Source: Tepidanaerobacter sp. DTU063
GTDB lineage: Bacteria > Bacillota > Thermosediminibacteria > Thermosediminibacterales > Tepidanaerobacteraceae
Reading direction: 5' to 3'
NCBI GenBank assembly: GCA_001512695.1
Contig: LFSJ01000174.1
Coordinates: forward strand, 1 to 41,490
DNA length: 41,490 bases
Part shown: in pieces, positions 22,295 to 32,616 of the stretch
How the letters are laid out: every line of letters starts with the position of its first letter
How positions within the stretch are numbered: the stretch's first letter is position 1
Notes under the pieces: generated by a model
Told to the model about the DNA's origin: nothing
Database searches by the model: none
The model's input: the letters and a program-made list of their open reading frames with translations, nothing else
Made by a program: the position numbers and the translations under genes

Positions 22295-23155
22295 TCACTC
22301 CTTTACTACCATGGTGCCTACACCCTGGTCAGTGAAGATTTCCAGGAGCAGGGCGTGAGGTAGGCGCCCATCTATAATGTGGACCCGCTCTACTCCCCTT
22401 GACAGGACTTCCATGCAGCACTCGATTTTAGGTATCATGCCGCCTTCAATAACGCCTGCTTCTATCATGTTGCGGGCTTCCCGGAAGTTTAAAGAGGATA
22501 TGAGCTTCTTTTCCTTGTCCAACACTCCTTCCACATCGGTAAGCAGCACCAGCTTATCAGCTTTTAAGCTCGCGGCGATGCTGCCCGCCACATAGTCCGC
22601 ATTTATATTGTAAACCTGGCCGTTGCCGGTACCTACGGGAGCGATGACCGGGATGAAATCGTTCCTTAAGGCCGTGTGTATCAGCTGGGGATCGATCTCC
22701 TCTATCTCCCCTACAAAACCCAGGTCCACTTCCGAGCCGTTAAGATACGCCCTCTTCTTCCGGGCCTTAATCATCTGGCCGTCAATGCCGCTGAGGCCCA
22801 TGGCCTTTCCCCCGTTTTTTTCCACCAGGCTGACGATTTCCTTGTTGACCTTCCCCACCAAGACCATCTGCACTATCTCCATGATCTTTTCATCGGTGAT
22901 CCGCATTCCGTTTACAAATTCAGAAGGGGTCTCGGTCTTTTTCAGCCACTGGTTTATTTCCGGCCCTCCGCCGTGGACGATTACCGGGTTTATCCCCACG
23001 TACTTCATCAGGACGATGTCGGTTATCACCTTATCCTTCAGCTCAGGGTCAGTCATGGCATGGCCGCCGTACTTGATGACGACGGTCTTGCCGTAAAACT
23101 TCTTTATATATGGTAAGGCTTCGATGAGAATCTCCGCCTTTTCCAAAGGTCCCAT
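22295..23155 (-). CDS. argB: Acetylglutamate kinase
   Basis: Phosphorylates N-acetylglutamate, the second step of arginine synthesis. An amino acid kinase fold of 286 aa shows VIKYGGHAM (about residues 26-34), VIVHGGGPEIN (about 58-68) and the C-terminal GGMIPKIECC. The N-terminal helix KAEILIEALPYIKKF is the kind found in arginine-inhibited enzymes, so feedback control by arginine is likely. ATG 23155 has AAAGGATGAG upstream. It lies 24 bases after argJ. Confidence 0.97.
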   Translation of the reverse strand: MGPLEKAEILIEALPYIKKFYGKTVVIKYGGHAMTDPELKDKVITDIVLMKYVGINPVIVHGGGPEINQWLKKTETPSEFVNGMRITDEKIMEIVQMVLVGKVNKEIVSLVEKNGGKAMGLSGIDGQMIKARKKRAYLNGSEVDLGFVGEIEEIDPQLIHTALRNDFIPVIAPVGTGNGQVYNINADYVAGSIAASLKADKLVLLTDVEGVLDKEKKLISSLNFREARNMIEAGVIEGGMIPKIECCMEVLSRGVERVHIIDGRLPHALLLEIFTDQGVGTMVVKE

Positions 23156-23179
23156 TTAACTCATCCTTTCAAAGCTTTT

Positions 23180-24382
23180 CTAGGATCTGTAATCGGCATT
23201 GATCTTCACGTAGTCGTAAGACAGGTCGCAGCCCCAGGCCGTGGCCTCTTCCGAGCCCAAGTTTAAGTCTACTTTGAGCTTGATTTCCTTTTGTTTTAGT
23301 ATCTGGCTGGCCTTTTCTTCATCAAATTTAAGGCCAGTGCCCTTTTCGGCCACCAAGAGCTCCCCTATATATACATCCACTATTGATGGGTCAACTTCGG
23401 CGCCGGAATATCCCATGGCGGTAACGATGCGGCCCCAGTTGGCGTCCTCGCCGAAGATGGCTGCTTTCACGAGATTGGAAGAGCAGATGGCCCTGGCCCC
23501 CTTCCGGGCATCCTCCAGGGATTTCGCCCCTACCACTTCCACCTCAATGAGCTTCGTCGCCCCTTCTCCGTCCTGGGCGATCATCTTGGCCAGGCGGATG
23601 CAAACTTCGGTAACCGCCGCTTCAAAGTCCTTTAAGTATTCGCTTTCCATGGTAATCTTGGGGTTCTCGGCAAGGCCGTTGGCCAATATCGCCACCATGT
23701 CGTTGGTGCTGGTGTCGCCATCTACCGAAACCATGTTAAAGCTGGCGTCGGTGGCCTTTTTCAACACATGCTGCAAGCAATCACTTTCTATGCTGGCATC
23801 CGTGGTGATAAAGCCCAGCATGGTGGCCATGTTCGGGTGAATCATCCCCGAGCCCTTTGCCATGGCCCCGATAGTCACGGTTTTCCCGCCTATTTCCAAC
23901 TGGCAGGCAACTTCCTTCTTCACCAGGTCCGTTGTCATTATGGCTTCTGCCGCATCGGCCCCTCCGTCATAGCTCAAGGCCTTGGAAGCATCCTTTATTC
24001 CTTTAGTGATGAGCTCCATGGGCAGGGGCACGCCGATGACCCCCGTTGAAGCCACCACCACGTCTTCCGCCTTTATCAGCAGGCAGTCCGCAGTTATTTG
24101 GGCCATCTCCTTGGCGCTCATTAAGCCCTGCTGGCCCATGCAGGCATTGGCAACGCCGCTGTTTACCACGATGGCTTGGGCGATGCCATCCTTTAAGTGC
24201 TCTTTTGTAACCTGTAAGGGTGCTGCCTGGAACTTGTTGAGGGTATAGACGGCCGCAGCCTGGGCCGGCTGTTCCGAGTATACCAGGGCCACATCCTTTC
24301 TGCCCTTTTTTCTGATTCCAGAGGCTACACCCGCCGCCTTAAAGCCCTTGGGCGAAGTTATTCCGCCATCTATATATTTCAT
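23180..24382 (-). CDS. argJ: Bifunctional ornithine acetyltransferase / N-acetylglutamate synthase
   Basis: Recycles the acetyl group from acetylornithine to glutamate, and can also acetylate glutamate with acetyl-CoA when bifunctional. The precursor of about 400 aa carries the self-cleavage site in NMATMLGF (about residues 187-194), where the Thr becomes the N-terminal nucleophile of the beta chain. GAMAKGSGMIHPNMA precedes it. The C-terminal GRIVTAMGYSG is also typical. Of two in-frame ATGs (24388, 24382) the second is 9 bases from GGGAGG. No argA is seen, in keeping with a cyclic pathway. Confidence 0.97.
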   Translation of the reverse strand: MKYIDGGITSPKGFKAAGVASGIRKKGRKDVALVYSEQPAQAAAVYTLNKFQAAPLQVTKEHLKDGIAQAIVVNSGVANACMGQQGLMSAKEMAQITADCLLIKAEDVVVASTGVIGVPLPMELITKGIKDASKALSYDGGADAAEAIMTTDLVKKEVACQLEIGGKTVTIGAMAKGSGMIHPNMATMLGFITTDASIESDCLQHVLKKATDASFNMVSVDGDTSTNDMVAILANGLAENPKITMESEYLKDFEAAVTEVCIRLAKMIAQDGEGATKLIEVEVVGAKSLEDARKGARAICSSNLVKAAIFGEDANWGRIVTAMGYSGAEVDPSIVDVYIGELLVAEKGTGLKFDEEKASQILKQKEIKLKVDLNLGSEEATAWGCDLSYDYVKINADYRS

Positions 24383-24408
24383 TTGCATATTCCTCCCTTA
24401 AATTTAGT

Positions 24409-25452
24409 TTACGGATACATGCCGGCCAGCTTCAGACCCGTTGTTTCATCCAAGCCGAACATTATGTTCATGTTCTGTATGGCCTGGCCGGAGGCCCCTT
24501 TTACCAGATTGTCGATTGCGGAAAACACTATGATCCTTCCCGTCCTCTCATCTAGGATGGGAGCAATGTCGCAGTAGTTGGAACCCTGCACCCATTTGGT
24601 CTGGGGCAGGCTGTCCTTGTCTCTCAGCCTGATAAAGGGACAGTCCTTATAGAATTCATGATAGAGCTCATCCAGCTCCTTTTGCCTTAGTTTCACTACC
24701 GGTATCGCGTATACGGAGCTCAGAATGCCCCGGTTCATGGGGACCAGATGAGGCGTAAAGTTTATGAGCAGTTGGGACTGGCCCAATAGGCTTAGCTCCT
24801 GTTCTATCTCCCCGATATGCCGGTGATTGCCGACTTTGTATGCATGTAAATTCTCGTTGATATTGGCAAAGTGGCTTGTGTCCGTCAAGGTCTTCCCAGC
24901 TCCGCTGACCCCCGACTTGCTGTCGGCTATGATATTTTCACGGCTGATGACCTTATTCGCCAGGAGCGGGGCCAGGGCCAGAATTATGCTTGTGGGATAG
25001 CAGCCGGGATTTGCAACGATCATCGCCTTTTGTATTTCATCTTTATGAATTTCCGGCAGGCCGTAAACGCTTTCCTCCAGCAGCTCCGGACAGGCATGCT
25101 CCAACTCGTACCAGAGTTTGTAAGCCTCGGCATCCTTTATTCGAAAATCCGCACCCAGATCTATGATTTTAACGTCCCTATCGTAGATTTCCCTGGCCAG
25201 GGGTGCAGACTTGCCGTGAGGCAGGGCCAAAAAGACCAGGTCTATATCTTTTACAAAGGAATCTATTTCAAACTCATCCTCGATTAAGCTTATTTCGCCC
25301 TTCAAATTGGGATGTACCAGTGTGACATCATTGCCAGCATTACTCCTGGAAGTGGCTTTTTTGACTTCAGCTTGAGGGTGGTTGAGCAAAAGCCTGAGCA
25401 GCTCTCCTCCTGTATAACCGGTGACGCCGACAATTCCAACTCTAATTTTCAT
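24409..25452 (-). CDS. argC: N-acetyl-gamma-glutamyl-phosphate reductase
   Basis: NADPH-dependent reductase for the third step of arginine synthesis. Visible are KIRVGIVGVTGYTGGELLR (Rossmann loop, about 2-20), the catalytic Cys in NPGCYPTS (about residue 147), and GVSGAGK. The length is 347 aa from ATG 25452, which has GGAAGG upstream. The frame is open upstream but crosses the operator. It is the first gene of argCJBDF, with a promoter and two ArgR boxes directly upstream (25483-25517). Confidence 0.97.
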   Translation of the reverse strand: MKIRVGIVGVTGYTGGELLRLLLNHPQAEVKKATSRSNAGNDVTLVHPNLKGEISLIEDEFEIDSFVKDIDLVFLALPHGKSAPLAREIYDRDVKIIDLGADFRIKDAEAYKLWYELEHACPELLEESVYGLPEIHKDEIQKAMIVANPGCYPTSIILALAPLLANKVISRENIIADSKSGVSGAGKTLTDTSHFANINENLHAYKVGNHRHIGEIEQELSLLGQSQLLINFTPHLVPMNRGILSSVYAIPVVKLRQKELDELYHEFYKDCPFIRLRDKDSLPQTKWVQGSNYCDIAPILDERTGRIIVFSAIDNLVKGASGQAIQNMNIMFGLDETTGLKLAGMYP

Positions 25453-25482
25453 TTTCCTTCCCCCAAAACTAAAATAATATTG

Positions 25483-25517
25483 TTTATAATTATACACACA
25501 TATGTATAATTATGCAA
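25483..25517 (-). promoter_or_regulatory. argC promoter overlapped by tandem ArgR boxes
   Basis: Two ARG-box-like sites, TGCATAATTATACA (25503-25516) and TGTATAATTATAAA (25483-25496), are spaced 20 bases centre to centre as ArgR/AhrC hexamers require. The -10 TATAAT (25489-25494) lies inside the second box. The -35-like TTGCAT (25512-25517) lies at the first, with a 17-base spacer. Arginine-dependent repression of argCJBDF is expected. Confidence 0.7.
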
Positions 25518-25555
25518 CCGTTATTTTAAATTTTTATTGGGATTTTTTCATAGAT

Positions 25556-25677
25556 AAAAAAGCTGGCAGGGGGACGTTTCGTTTGCCAGGTTTGCAAAAG
25601 CAAACCTGGCAAACGAAACGTCCCCCTGCCAGCTTTAACGAAACGTCCCCCTGCCGGGTGAAACGAAACATGCCCGG
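25556..25677. repeat. Perfect 37-bp inverted repeat with AAAA loop, plus a third partial copy
   Basis: Arms 25559-25595 and 25600-25636 are exact reverse complements, giving one very long hairpin with a 4-base loop. A partial third copy containing ACGAAACGTCCCCCTGCC follows (25637-25677). In minus orientation the hairpin runs into T6, so it can also end the iorAB-tatD-HAD-cobO transcript. No transposase is present. It looks like a BIME/REP-type element. Confidence 0.8.
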
Positions 25678-25687
25678 ACCGGCCCTT

Positions 25688-26203
25688 TTATTTTTCAATG
25701 CCTTCCCGGGCAGGTACTCCTTTGTTGTAGTAGTGTTTTATCTCCTTCATTTCGGTGACCAGGTCCGCCCTATCTATCAGTTCCTGGGGGGCGTACCTGC
25801 CGGTCAGGACCACTTCGGTCTTCTCGTGGCGCTTGTCCAGCATGGATAAGACCCTATCTAAGGGAAACAGTTTGTAGTACAGGGCTATATTTATCTCGTC
25901 CAAGACCACCAGGTCGTATTCGCCGGAAGCAAGTATCCGCTCGCATTCTTCCAAGCCCTTGACCGCCGCCTCTATGTCTTCCTCCGTCGGCTCATCGTAA
26001 ATGAAACATTGTCTTCCGAACTGCTTGATGGTGAGGCCCGGAAGGTATTTTTCAGCATCCAGCTCGCTGTACCTCATGCCCTTCACAAATTGGGCAAAAA
26101 ACACCTTCTTGCCCGCACATACGGCTCTTAAGGAAAGGCCCAGCGCTGCTGTGGTCTTGCCCTTGCCGTTGCCCGTGTACACCTGAATGTAACCTTTTTC
26201 CAT
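25688..26203 (-). CDS. cobO: Cob(I)yrinic acid a,c-diamide adenosyltransferase
   Basis: CobO/BtuR-type (CobA) corrinoid adenosyltransferase that puts the 5'-deoxyadenosyl group on cob(I)alamin species. The protein has about 171 aa. A P-loop, TGNGKGKTTAALG (about residues 10-22), is followed by FAQFVKGMRYSE and LVVLDEINIALYY (Walker B-like, about 97-109), and VVLTGRYAPQELIDRADLVTEM near the C-terminus. ATG 26203 lies 6 bases after GGAG; the ATG at 26209 abuts it. It is the last gene of the iorAB-tatD-HAD-cobO group. No other cobalamin genes are in the window. Confidence 0.93.
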   Translation of the reverse strand: MEKGYIQVYTGNGKGKTTAALGLSLRAVCAGKKVFFAQFVKGMRYSELDAEKYLPGLTIKQFGRQCFIYDEPTEEDIEAAVKGLEECERILASGEYDLVVLDEINIALYYKLFPLDRVLSMLDKRHEKTEVVLTGRYAPQELIDRADLVTEMKEIKHYYNKGVPAREGIEK

Positions 26204-26229
26204 GGCCATCTCCTTTCACCGTCTTTTGC

Positions 26230-26883
26230 CTAGTTTTCCCCTAATAGCTTCTCTACAATATCTAAACTCAATTCGCCAAGGCTTTGCACTATCAAATCCG
26301 CATCGGACAAGTCCTGCCTTTTGGAAGTGGGGCTCTTGTAGCCTATGCACTTCATGCCTGCCGCCTTTGCCGCCTGCACCCCGGCAAAGGCATCTTCAAT
26401 TACCAGGCATTTTTCGGCCTTGACCCCCAGCATCTCGGCAGCTTTTAGAAATATTTCCGGGTCCGGCTTGCCCTTTACGACATCATCGCCGGATATGGCA
26501 ACCTTTAAGTACTTGGACAGCTCGAATCTCTCCAGCACCTTGTCCACAATGGCCCTGTTGTTGGACGAAGCTAGGGCCAGGGCGTAATTTGCCCTGTAGG
26601 CACTCATCATAAACTCATAGAAATGCTCCACCAGTTCAATCTTGTGGATATTTTGAAGGGATCGCTGTTTCTTTATTTCCATCAGTTCATCCACTGAAGG
26701 CTCCAGATTGAATTGTTCCTTTAGAGTGCTCCATATGTCATAATCGGTTTTACCTAAGAAAATTTCAAATTCCTCTCGACTTATTTTGCCTCCATATTCT
26801 TCAACCAAAGCAATGCTGATTTCCGCGTGAAATTGCTCGCTGTCGATTATTACTCCATCCATGTCAAAAATTATTGCCTTCAA
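26230..26883 (-). CDS. HAD-superfamily phosphatase / beta-phosphoglucomutase-like hydrolase
   Basis: Haloacid dehalogenase-type enzyme of 217 aa acting on phosphorylated small molecules. The nucleophile motif is FDMDGVIIDSE (about residues 6-16; Asp7 and Asp9), motif II is LASSNN, the motif III lysine is in KGKPDPEIF, and motif IV is VIEDAFAGV. A helical cap (about 17-85) places it in subfamily I with beta-phosphoglucomutase and phosphoglycolate phosphatase. The actual substrate cannot be told. The start is TTG 26883 with AAGGAG upstream. It lies between tatD and cobO on one transcript. Confidence 0.88.
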   Translation of the reverse strand: MKAIIFDMDGVIIDSEQFHAEISIALVEEYGGKISREEFEIFLGKTDYDIWSTLKEQFNLEPSVDELMEIKKQRSLQNIHKIELVEHFYEFMMSAYRANYALALASSNNRAIVDKVLERFELSKYLKVAISGDDVVKGKPDPEIFLKAAEMLGVKAEKCLVIEDAFAGVQAAKAAGMKCIGYKSPTSKRQDLSDADLIVQSLGELSLDIVEKLLGEN

Positions 26884-26914
26884 TTTAACACTCCTTCTCC
26901 CATTTTTGTGCTTG

Positions 26915-26946
26915 CAATAAGTTAATAACTTAGGCGCCTGGCATCG
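26915..26946. repeat. REP-like palindrome, GGTGCCnGGCACC family (copy B)
   Basis: CAATAAGTTAATAACTTA followed by GGCGCCTGGCATC, related to the copy at 12951-13001. It forms the end of tatD: the last codons (RRLSY) and the TAA stop lie inside the repeat. Confidence 0.55.
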
Positions 26947-27692
26947 AAGAGCTTTTTGAAGTTGGCATAAGTGATGTCCTCTACTTCTTGCGGGGAGACA
27001 TGATGAAGCTCTGCCAGCTTTGCCGCAATTATGGGAATTTTAGTGGGATCGTTTCGCTTGCCCCGGTAAGGCTCCGGCGTAAGATAGGGGCAATCGGTTT
27101 CGAGTATGATGTTCTCCAAGGGCAGCTCGGAAGCCACTTCCTTGGGCTTTTTGGCGTTCTTAAAGGTGATAACTCCCCCGAAGGAGAAATAAAAGCCGAG
27201 CTTTAAGAGTTCCCGGGCCGTTTCCAGGCTGCCGGAGTAGCAGTGCATCAAGCCCTTAATCGGGGCAGATTTTTTTAATATGCTCAAGGTATCCTGATGG
27301 GCGTCCCTGTTATGGATGACTACCGGTAGGTTTAGGCTCTTAGCCAGTTCAAGCTGCTCCAAGAAAACCCTTTGCTGCACCTTTCTGTCGGAAAACTCGT
27401 AGTAGTAATCAAGGCCGATTTCTCCTATGGCTATGACCTTCGGGTACCGGGCCAGCTCCTCCAGCTCCCTTAGGTAGTCCTTCGGGGCTTCTGCAGCTTC
27501 ATGGGGATGAATTCCCACACAGGCGTATACGAAATCATAGTTTGTTGCCAGCTCCACCGAAAAGCGGCTCGACTGTAGATCCGAACCGGCATTTACCACT
27601 GTCATGCCGGCCTTTTTTATATCTTCCAGCACTTGCTCCCTGTCATCATCAAAGGCTTTATCATCCAAATGGGCGTGGACATCCACAAACAC
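26922..27692 (-). CDS. tatD: TatD-family metal-dependent deoxyribonuclease
   Basis: Metal-dependent hydrolase of the TIM-barrel amidohydrolase fold, acting as a DNase in DNA repair or quality control. It is 256 aa, the normal size. Metal-site motifs are VDVHAHLDD (about 3-11), AIGEIGLDYYYEFSD (about 92-106), PVVIHNRDA (about 124-132), MHCYSG and the C-terminal LETDCPYLTPEPYRGKRNDP. The start is GTG 27692 with a perfect GGAGGTG. The last five residues and stop lie in a repeat. It follows iorB by 30 bases. A TatD-associated radical SAM gene lies about 7 kb away. Confidence 0.95.
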   Translation of the reverse strand: MFVDVHAHLDDKAFDDDREQVLEDIKKAGMTVVNAGSDLQSSRFSVELATNYDFVYACVGIHPHEAAEAPKDYLRELEELARYPKVIAIGEIGLDYYYEFSDRKVQQRVFLEQLELAKSLNLPVVIHNRDAHQDTLSILKKSAPIKGLMHCYSGSLETARELLKLGFYFSFGGVITFKNAKKPKEVASELPLENIILETDCPYLTPEPYRGKRNDPTKIPIIAAKLAELHHVSPQEVEDITYANFKKLFDARRLSY

Positions 27693-27722
27693 GGCAGCAC
27701 CTCCTTTAGCCGCTCGAATTCT

Positions 27723-28295
27723 TTAGACCTGTTTGATGCCCTCCCGGAAGGCCTTAATGTTTAGTTCGTGTAACTTTTCCGGCAGGTAAGCCTTAATTAT
27801 GTCCTGCCAGTTGGCATCCATTATACCGAGGCGCTTTACCGCTGCTCCCAAGAGCACCATGTTTTGTGCCCTGATATTGCCAAGACTGCTTGCGATTTTG
27901 GCCGCATCGATTACGAAATGATTTTCGATGCTTTCTTTGAGTTTATCGAGGACCTCCTCCGGGTACTTTTCCTGGCCCGTCAAAACCGTCGTTGAATATA
28001 TTTCATAATCGTTTACGATGAGGATGCCGCCCGGCTTCAGGTAATGCAAATACCTCACAGCTTCTATCTTTTCAAAGGCTAACAGCAAGTCTGCTTCCCC
28101 GGAAGCTATCATGGGTGAATACACCTTTTCGCCAAACCTGATCTGGGTGTTGACGCTGCCCCCTCGCTGGGCCATGCCGTGGATCTCAGACATCTTCACA
28201 TCGTAGCCGAGGCTAATCAGGCCTTCAGCCAGTATATTTGAAGCGAGGATGGTCCCCTGACCTCCTACGCCTGCCAGTATTAGGCTCCTTGTCAT
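27723..28295 (-). CDS. iorB: Indolepyruvate:ferredoxin oxidoreductase, beta subunit
   Basis: Gamma-type domain subunit (190 aa) that works with IorA to oxidise aryl pyruvates (from Trp, Phe and Tyr) to acyl-CoA with reduction of ferredoxin. Motifs: LILAGVGGQGTILASNIL (about 5-22), KMSEIHGMAQRGGSV and the C-terminal NMVLLGAAVKRLG. ATG 28295 was chosen because it starts the family N-terminus MTRSLILAG one base after the iorA stop; the open frame upstream reads through iorA in a different frame. IorA and IorB are translationally coupled. Confidence 0.95.
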   Translation of the reverse strand: MTRSLILAGVGGQGTILASNILAEGLISLGYDVKMSEIHGMAQRGGSVNTQIRFGEKVYSPMIASGEADLLLAFEKIEAVRYLHYLKPGGILIVNDYEIYSTTVLTGQEKYPEEVLDKLKESIENHFVIDAAKIASSLGNIRAQNMVLLGAAVKRLGIMDANWQDIIKAYLPEKLHELNIKAFREGIKQV

Positions 28296-28296
28296 G

Positions 28297-30057
28297 TTAC
28301 TTGCACTTCCTTTCAATTGCAGCAAATCTACATACCTGCATGCAGAGGGTGCAGCCGTTGCAGGCGGCCTCATCTATCGTCATCACACCGTCTTTAAAGG
28401 ATATGGCGGGACAGCCAAGTCTCAGGCACAGCTTGCACTTGGTACATTTTTCCTGGTTTATGGTGCACTTTTGATTTGCCCTCTGCCTTTGAACTTCCTT
28501 TAACAATGCACAAGGCCTCTTGGCGATGATGACGAAGGGCTCCTCTGCCTCATAGGCGTCCTTTACCGCTTCCTGGGTTTGGACCAGGTCATAGGGGTCG
28601 ATAACCCTGATATTATCAAGCTTTACCCCCACCGCCTTTACAATCTCCTTTATGTCTATCACCGGCGCCGCGTCGCAATCCAAGGTTTTGCCGGTACCGG
28701 GATTTTCCTGGTGACCCGTCATGGCCGTCGTCCTGTTGTCCAGGATGACAATGGCCAGCTTGCTCCTGTTGTAAACCGCGTCGATAAGGCTGGTTATCCC
28801 CGAGTGGAAAAAGGTGGAGTCGCCGATCACTCCGAAGACCTTGGTACCTTTTTCTCCCTGCATGAAGGCCTTTTCAAAACCGATACCTGCTGAAATGCCC
28901 GCCCCCATGCAGATCAAGGTGTCGGTGGCATTTAATGGGGGTAAAATCCCCAAGCTGTAGCAGCCGATATCACCCGTAATTGCGGCATCTTTGTATTTGC
29001 TCAGGGCGTAAAACACGCCCCTGTGGGGACAGCCGGCACACAGCACCGGGGGCCTTGCAGGCACCTCGACATCGACATTGTAGCTCTTTCGCGGCTTTTC
29101 GGGGGCCAGCACCTTCTGGACAATTTCGGGATTCAATTCCCCGCATATTGGAAAGGCGTCCTTGCCGATACAGCTGATTCCGAGGGATTTCACGAAGGTC
29201 TCTATATAGGGGTCGTTTTCTTCAATCACATAGAGGCTTTCCACACTTTGGGCAAATTCCCGGATTAATTTTTCCGGCAGCGGAAAGCTCATGCCAATCT
29301 TAAGATACGATGCATTGTCTCCCATCACTTCTCTTGCATGCTGATAGGATATGCCGGATGTTATGATTCCGACCCTTTTATCTCCCCAAATTATCTGATT
29401 TAAGGGGCTTTGATTGGAAAGCTCCTGAAGCTTTTTAAGCTTTTCTTCCAAAACAGGGTGCCTGAACTTGGCAAAGCCCGGAATCATGCAGTACTTTTTT
29501 ACATCCTTTTTGTATTCCTTTATGCCCACATCCTGGGGCGGGCCCAAGCTTACCAAGGACTTGCTGTGGCAAACCCTGGTGGTCACCCTGAAGAGCACCG
29601 GGATATCGTACTCTTCGCTGAGCTGGAAGGCGTATTTTATATAATCCAGGCACTCCTGGCTGTCAGAGGGTTCCAGCATGGGCACTTTGGCGTGAAGGGC
29701 ATAATAGCGGTTGTCCTGCTCGTTTTGCGAGCTGTGAAGGCCCGGGTCGTCTGCGGTGACCACTACCAAACCACCGTTTGTTCCCGTATATGCCAGGGTG
29801 AACAGCGGGTCCGCAGCTACATTTAATCCCACGTGCTTCATGGCGCAAAGGGCCCTGGCACCGGCAATGGCCGCTCCCCCTGCCACTTCCAGGGCCACCT
29901 TTTCATTTACCGACCACTGGGAATATATTTCTTTATAAGTTGCAATATTTTCTAATATTTCGGTGCTCGGCGTTCCCGGATAGGCAGCTGCCACCTTACA
30001 GCCGGCCTCATACGCACCTCTGGCAATGGCTTCATTGCCTGTCATTATCTTCTTCAA
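28297..30057 (-). CDS. iorA: Indolepyruvate:ferredoxin oxidoreductase, alpha subunit
   Basis: Catalytic subunit (586 aa) that holds thiamine pyrophosphate and two iron-sulfur clusters. The N-terminal pyrimidine-type domain begins GNEAIARGAYEAG and contains YPGTPSTE. The TPP-binding domain shows GDIGCYSLG (about 366-374), GAGISAGIGF and VIGDSTFFHSGIT. The C-terminal ferredoxin region has CTKCKLCLRLGCP and CNGCTLCMQVCRF; the last cluster has Arg where Pro is usual. The start is TTG 30057 with GAGGAGAAC upstream; ATG at the fifth codon is an alternative. It is the first gene of iorAB-tatD-HAD-cobO. It indicates amino-acid fermentation or aryl-acid metabolism. Confidence 0.96.
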   Translation of the reverse strand: MKKIMTGNEAIARGAYEAGCKVAAAYPGTPSTEILENIATYKEIYSQWSVNEKVALEVAGGAAIAGARALCAMKHVGLNVAADPLFTLAYTGTNGGLVVVTADDPGLHSSQNEQDNRYYALHAKVPMLEPSDSQECLDYIKYAFQLSEEYDIPVLFRVTTRVCHSKSLVSLGPPQDVGIKEYKKDVKKYCMIPGFAKFRHPVLEEKLKKLQELSNQSPLNQIIWGDKRVGIITSGISYQHAREVMGDNASYLKIGMSFPLPEKLIREFAQSVESLYVIEENDPYIETFVKSLGISCIGKDAFPICGELNPEIVQKVLAPEKPRKSYNVDVEVPARPPVLCAGCPHRGVFYALSKYKDAAITGDIGCYSLGILPPLNATDTLICMGAGISAGIGFEKAFMQGEKGTKVFGVIGDSTFFHSGITSLIDAVYNRSKLAIVILDNRTTAMTGHQENPGTGKTLDCDAAPVIDIKEIVKAVGVKLDNIRVIDPYDLVQTQEAVKDAYEAEEPFVIIAKRPCALLKEVQRQRANQKCTINQEKCTKCKLCLRLGCPAISFKDGVMTIDEAACNGCTLCMQVCRFAAIERKCK

Positions 30058-30167
30058 TTGTTCTCCTCTCCTCGTGTTCCAGTCATATAAAATAATTATA
30101 ACATTCTTTTAAAGCTTTTTTAACCTTAGGGCCAAAACATAATTGTATAAATGCTCCCTTGTCCGTC

Positions 30168-30250
30168 TGTGGATAACTTGTGTTTTTATCAACAAATTTC
30201 CCACAAGTTATCCACATATTCACAAGTTATCCCCACAAAAATGTGGATAA
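30168..30250. other. DnaA-box cluster B
   Basis: Three perfect DnaA boxes lie in 83 bases: TTATCCACA on the plus strand at 30208-30216, and on the minus strand at 30168-30176 and 30242-30250. One-mismatch sites lie at 30186-30194 and 30227-30235. They are in the AT-rich gap (30058-30349) between metG and iorA. No dnaA or dnaN is present. A weak hairpin at 30274-30308 in the same gap may end metG transcription. Confidence 0.7.
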
Positions 30251-30349
30251 ATGCAGGTCCTGTGCATAATTCAAAGGCGGAAGCCTGAAAATTTTCAGTT
30301 CCCGCCTTGTTAAAATAATTCATAAAAGATATTCAAAGCATTGATTTGC

Positions 30350-32299
<1,950 letters not shown>

Positions 32300-32326
32300 T
32301 TATCCTCCTTTAAAGTTTATCGAATT

Positions 32327-32610
32327 AAAAAACCCCGCCCCAAAGCAAGGGGCGAGGGTCTCTCGCGGTACCACCCAAATTCGCCTAAAAAGGCCTCAGC
32401 CAGGTGCGGGAAATCTTCATTGAAAATTTCCGATACCTGAAGAATTTTAACGGTCCTTAGCCGTAACTGCCTACATATCGACAGCTAGACTCCGAGGCCA
32501 TCTTCAGCAAAGTATTCGGCACCGGCTTTCACCTGACCCGGCTCTCTTTTAGCCTAGCCCTTTTGCCTACTCTCCCCTTCATAGTCTTTGCCTAGTGATT
32601 TTTTGAATTT
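32327..32610 (-). ncRNA. T-box riboswitch leader of metG
   Basis: The conserved T-box GGGTGGTACCGCGAGA lies at 32361-32376 (minus strand), pairing into an antiterminator. A terminator follows (32327-32357; CCTCGCCCC with GGGGCGGGG, then T6). Stem I begins with GACTATG near 32586 and closes with AGTC. It holds an AGTA motif and GGTGAAAGCC in the apical part. An ATG followed by a purine (in GAAGATGG) sits on the 3' side where the specifier lies, consistent with tRNA-Met. Confidence 0.93.
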
Positions 32611-32616
32611 ATAAAA

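Noticed and set aside
25556-25677. Insertion sequence with terminal inverted repeats
   Set aside because: The arms are separated by only 4 bases and no transposase lies between or beside them, so it is a palindromic element, not a complete IS.
30274-30308. Strong metG terminator
   Set aside because: AAGGCGG and CCGCCTT form a stem with an inner helix, but the following minus-strand sequence TTGAATT is a poor T-run, so it is mentioned only as a weak hairpin.
30058-30349. Chromosomal origin of replication
   Set aside because: DnaA boxes are dense here, but dnaA, dnaN and other oriC neighbours are absent. The gene order suggests the origin is nearby rather than inside the window.
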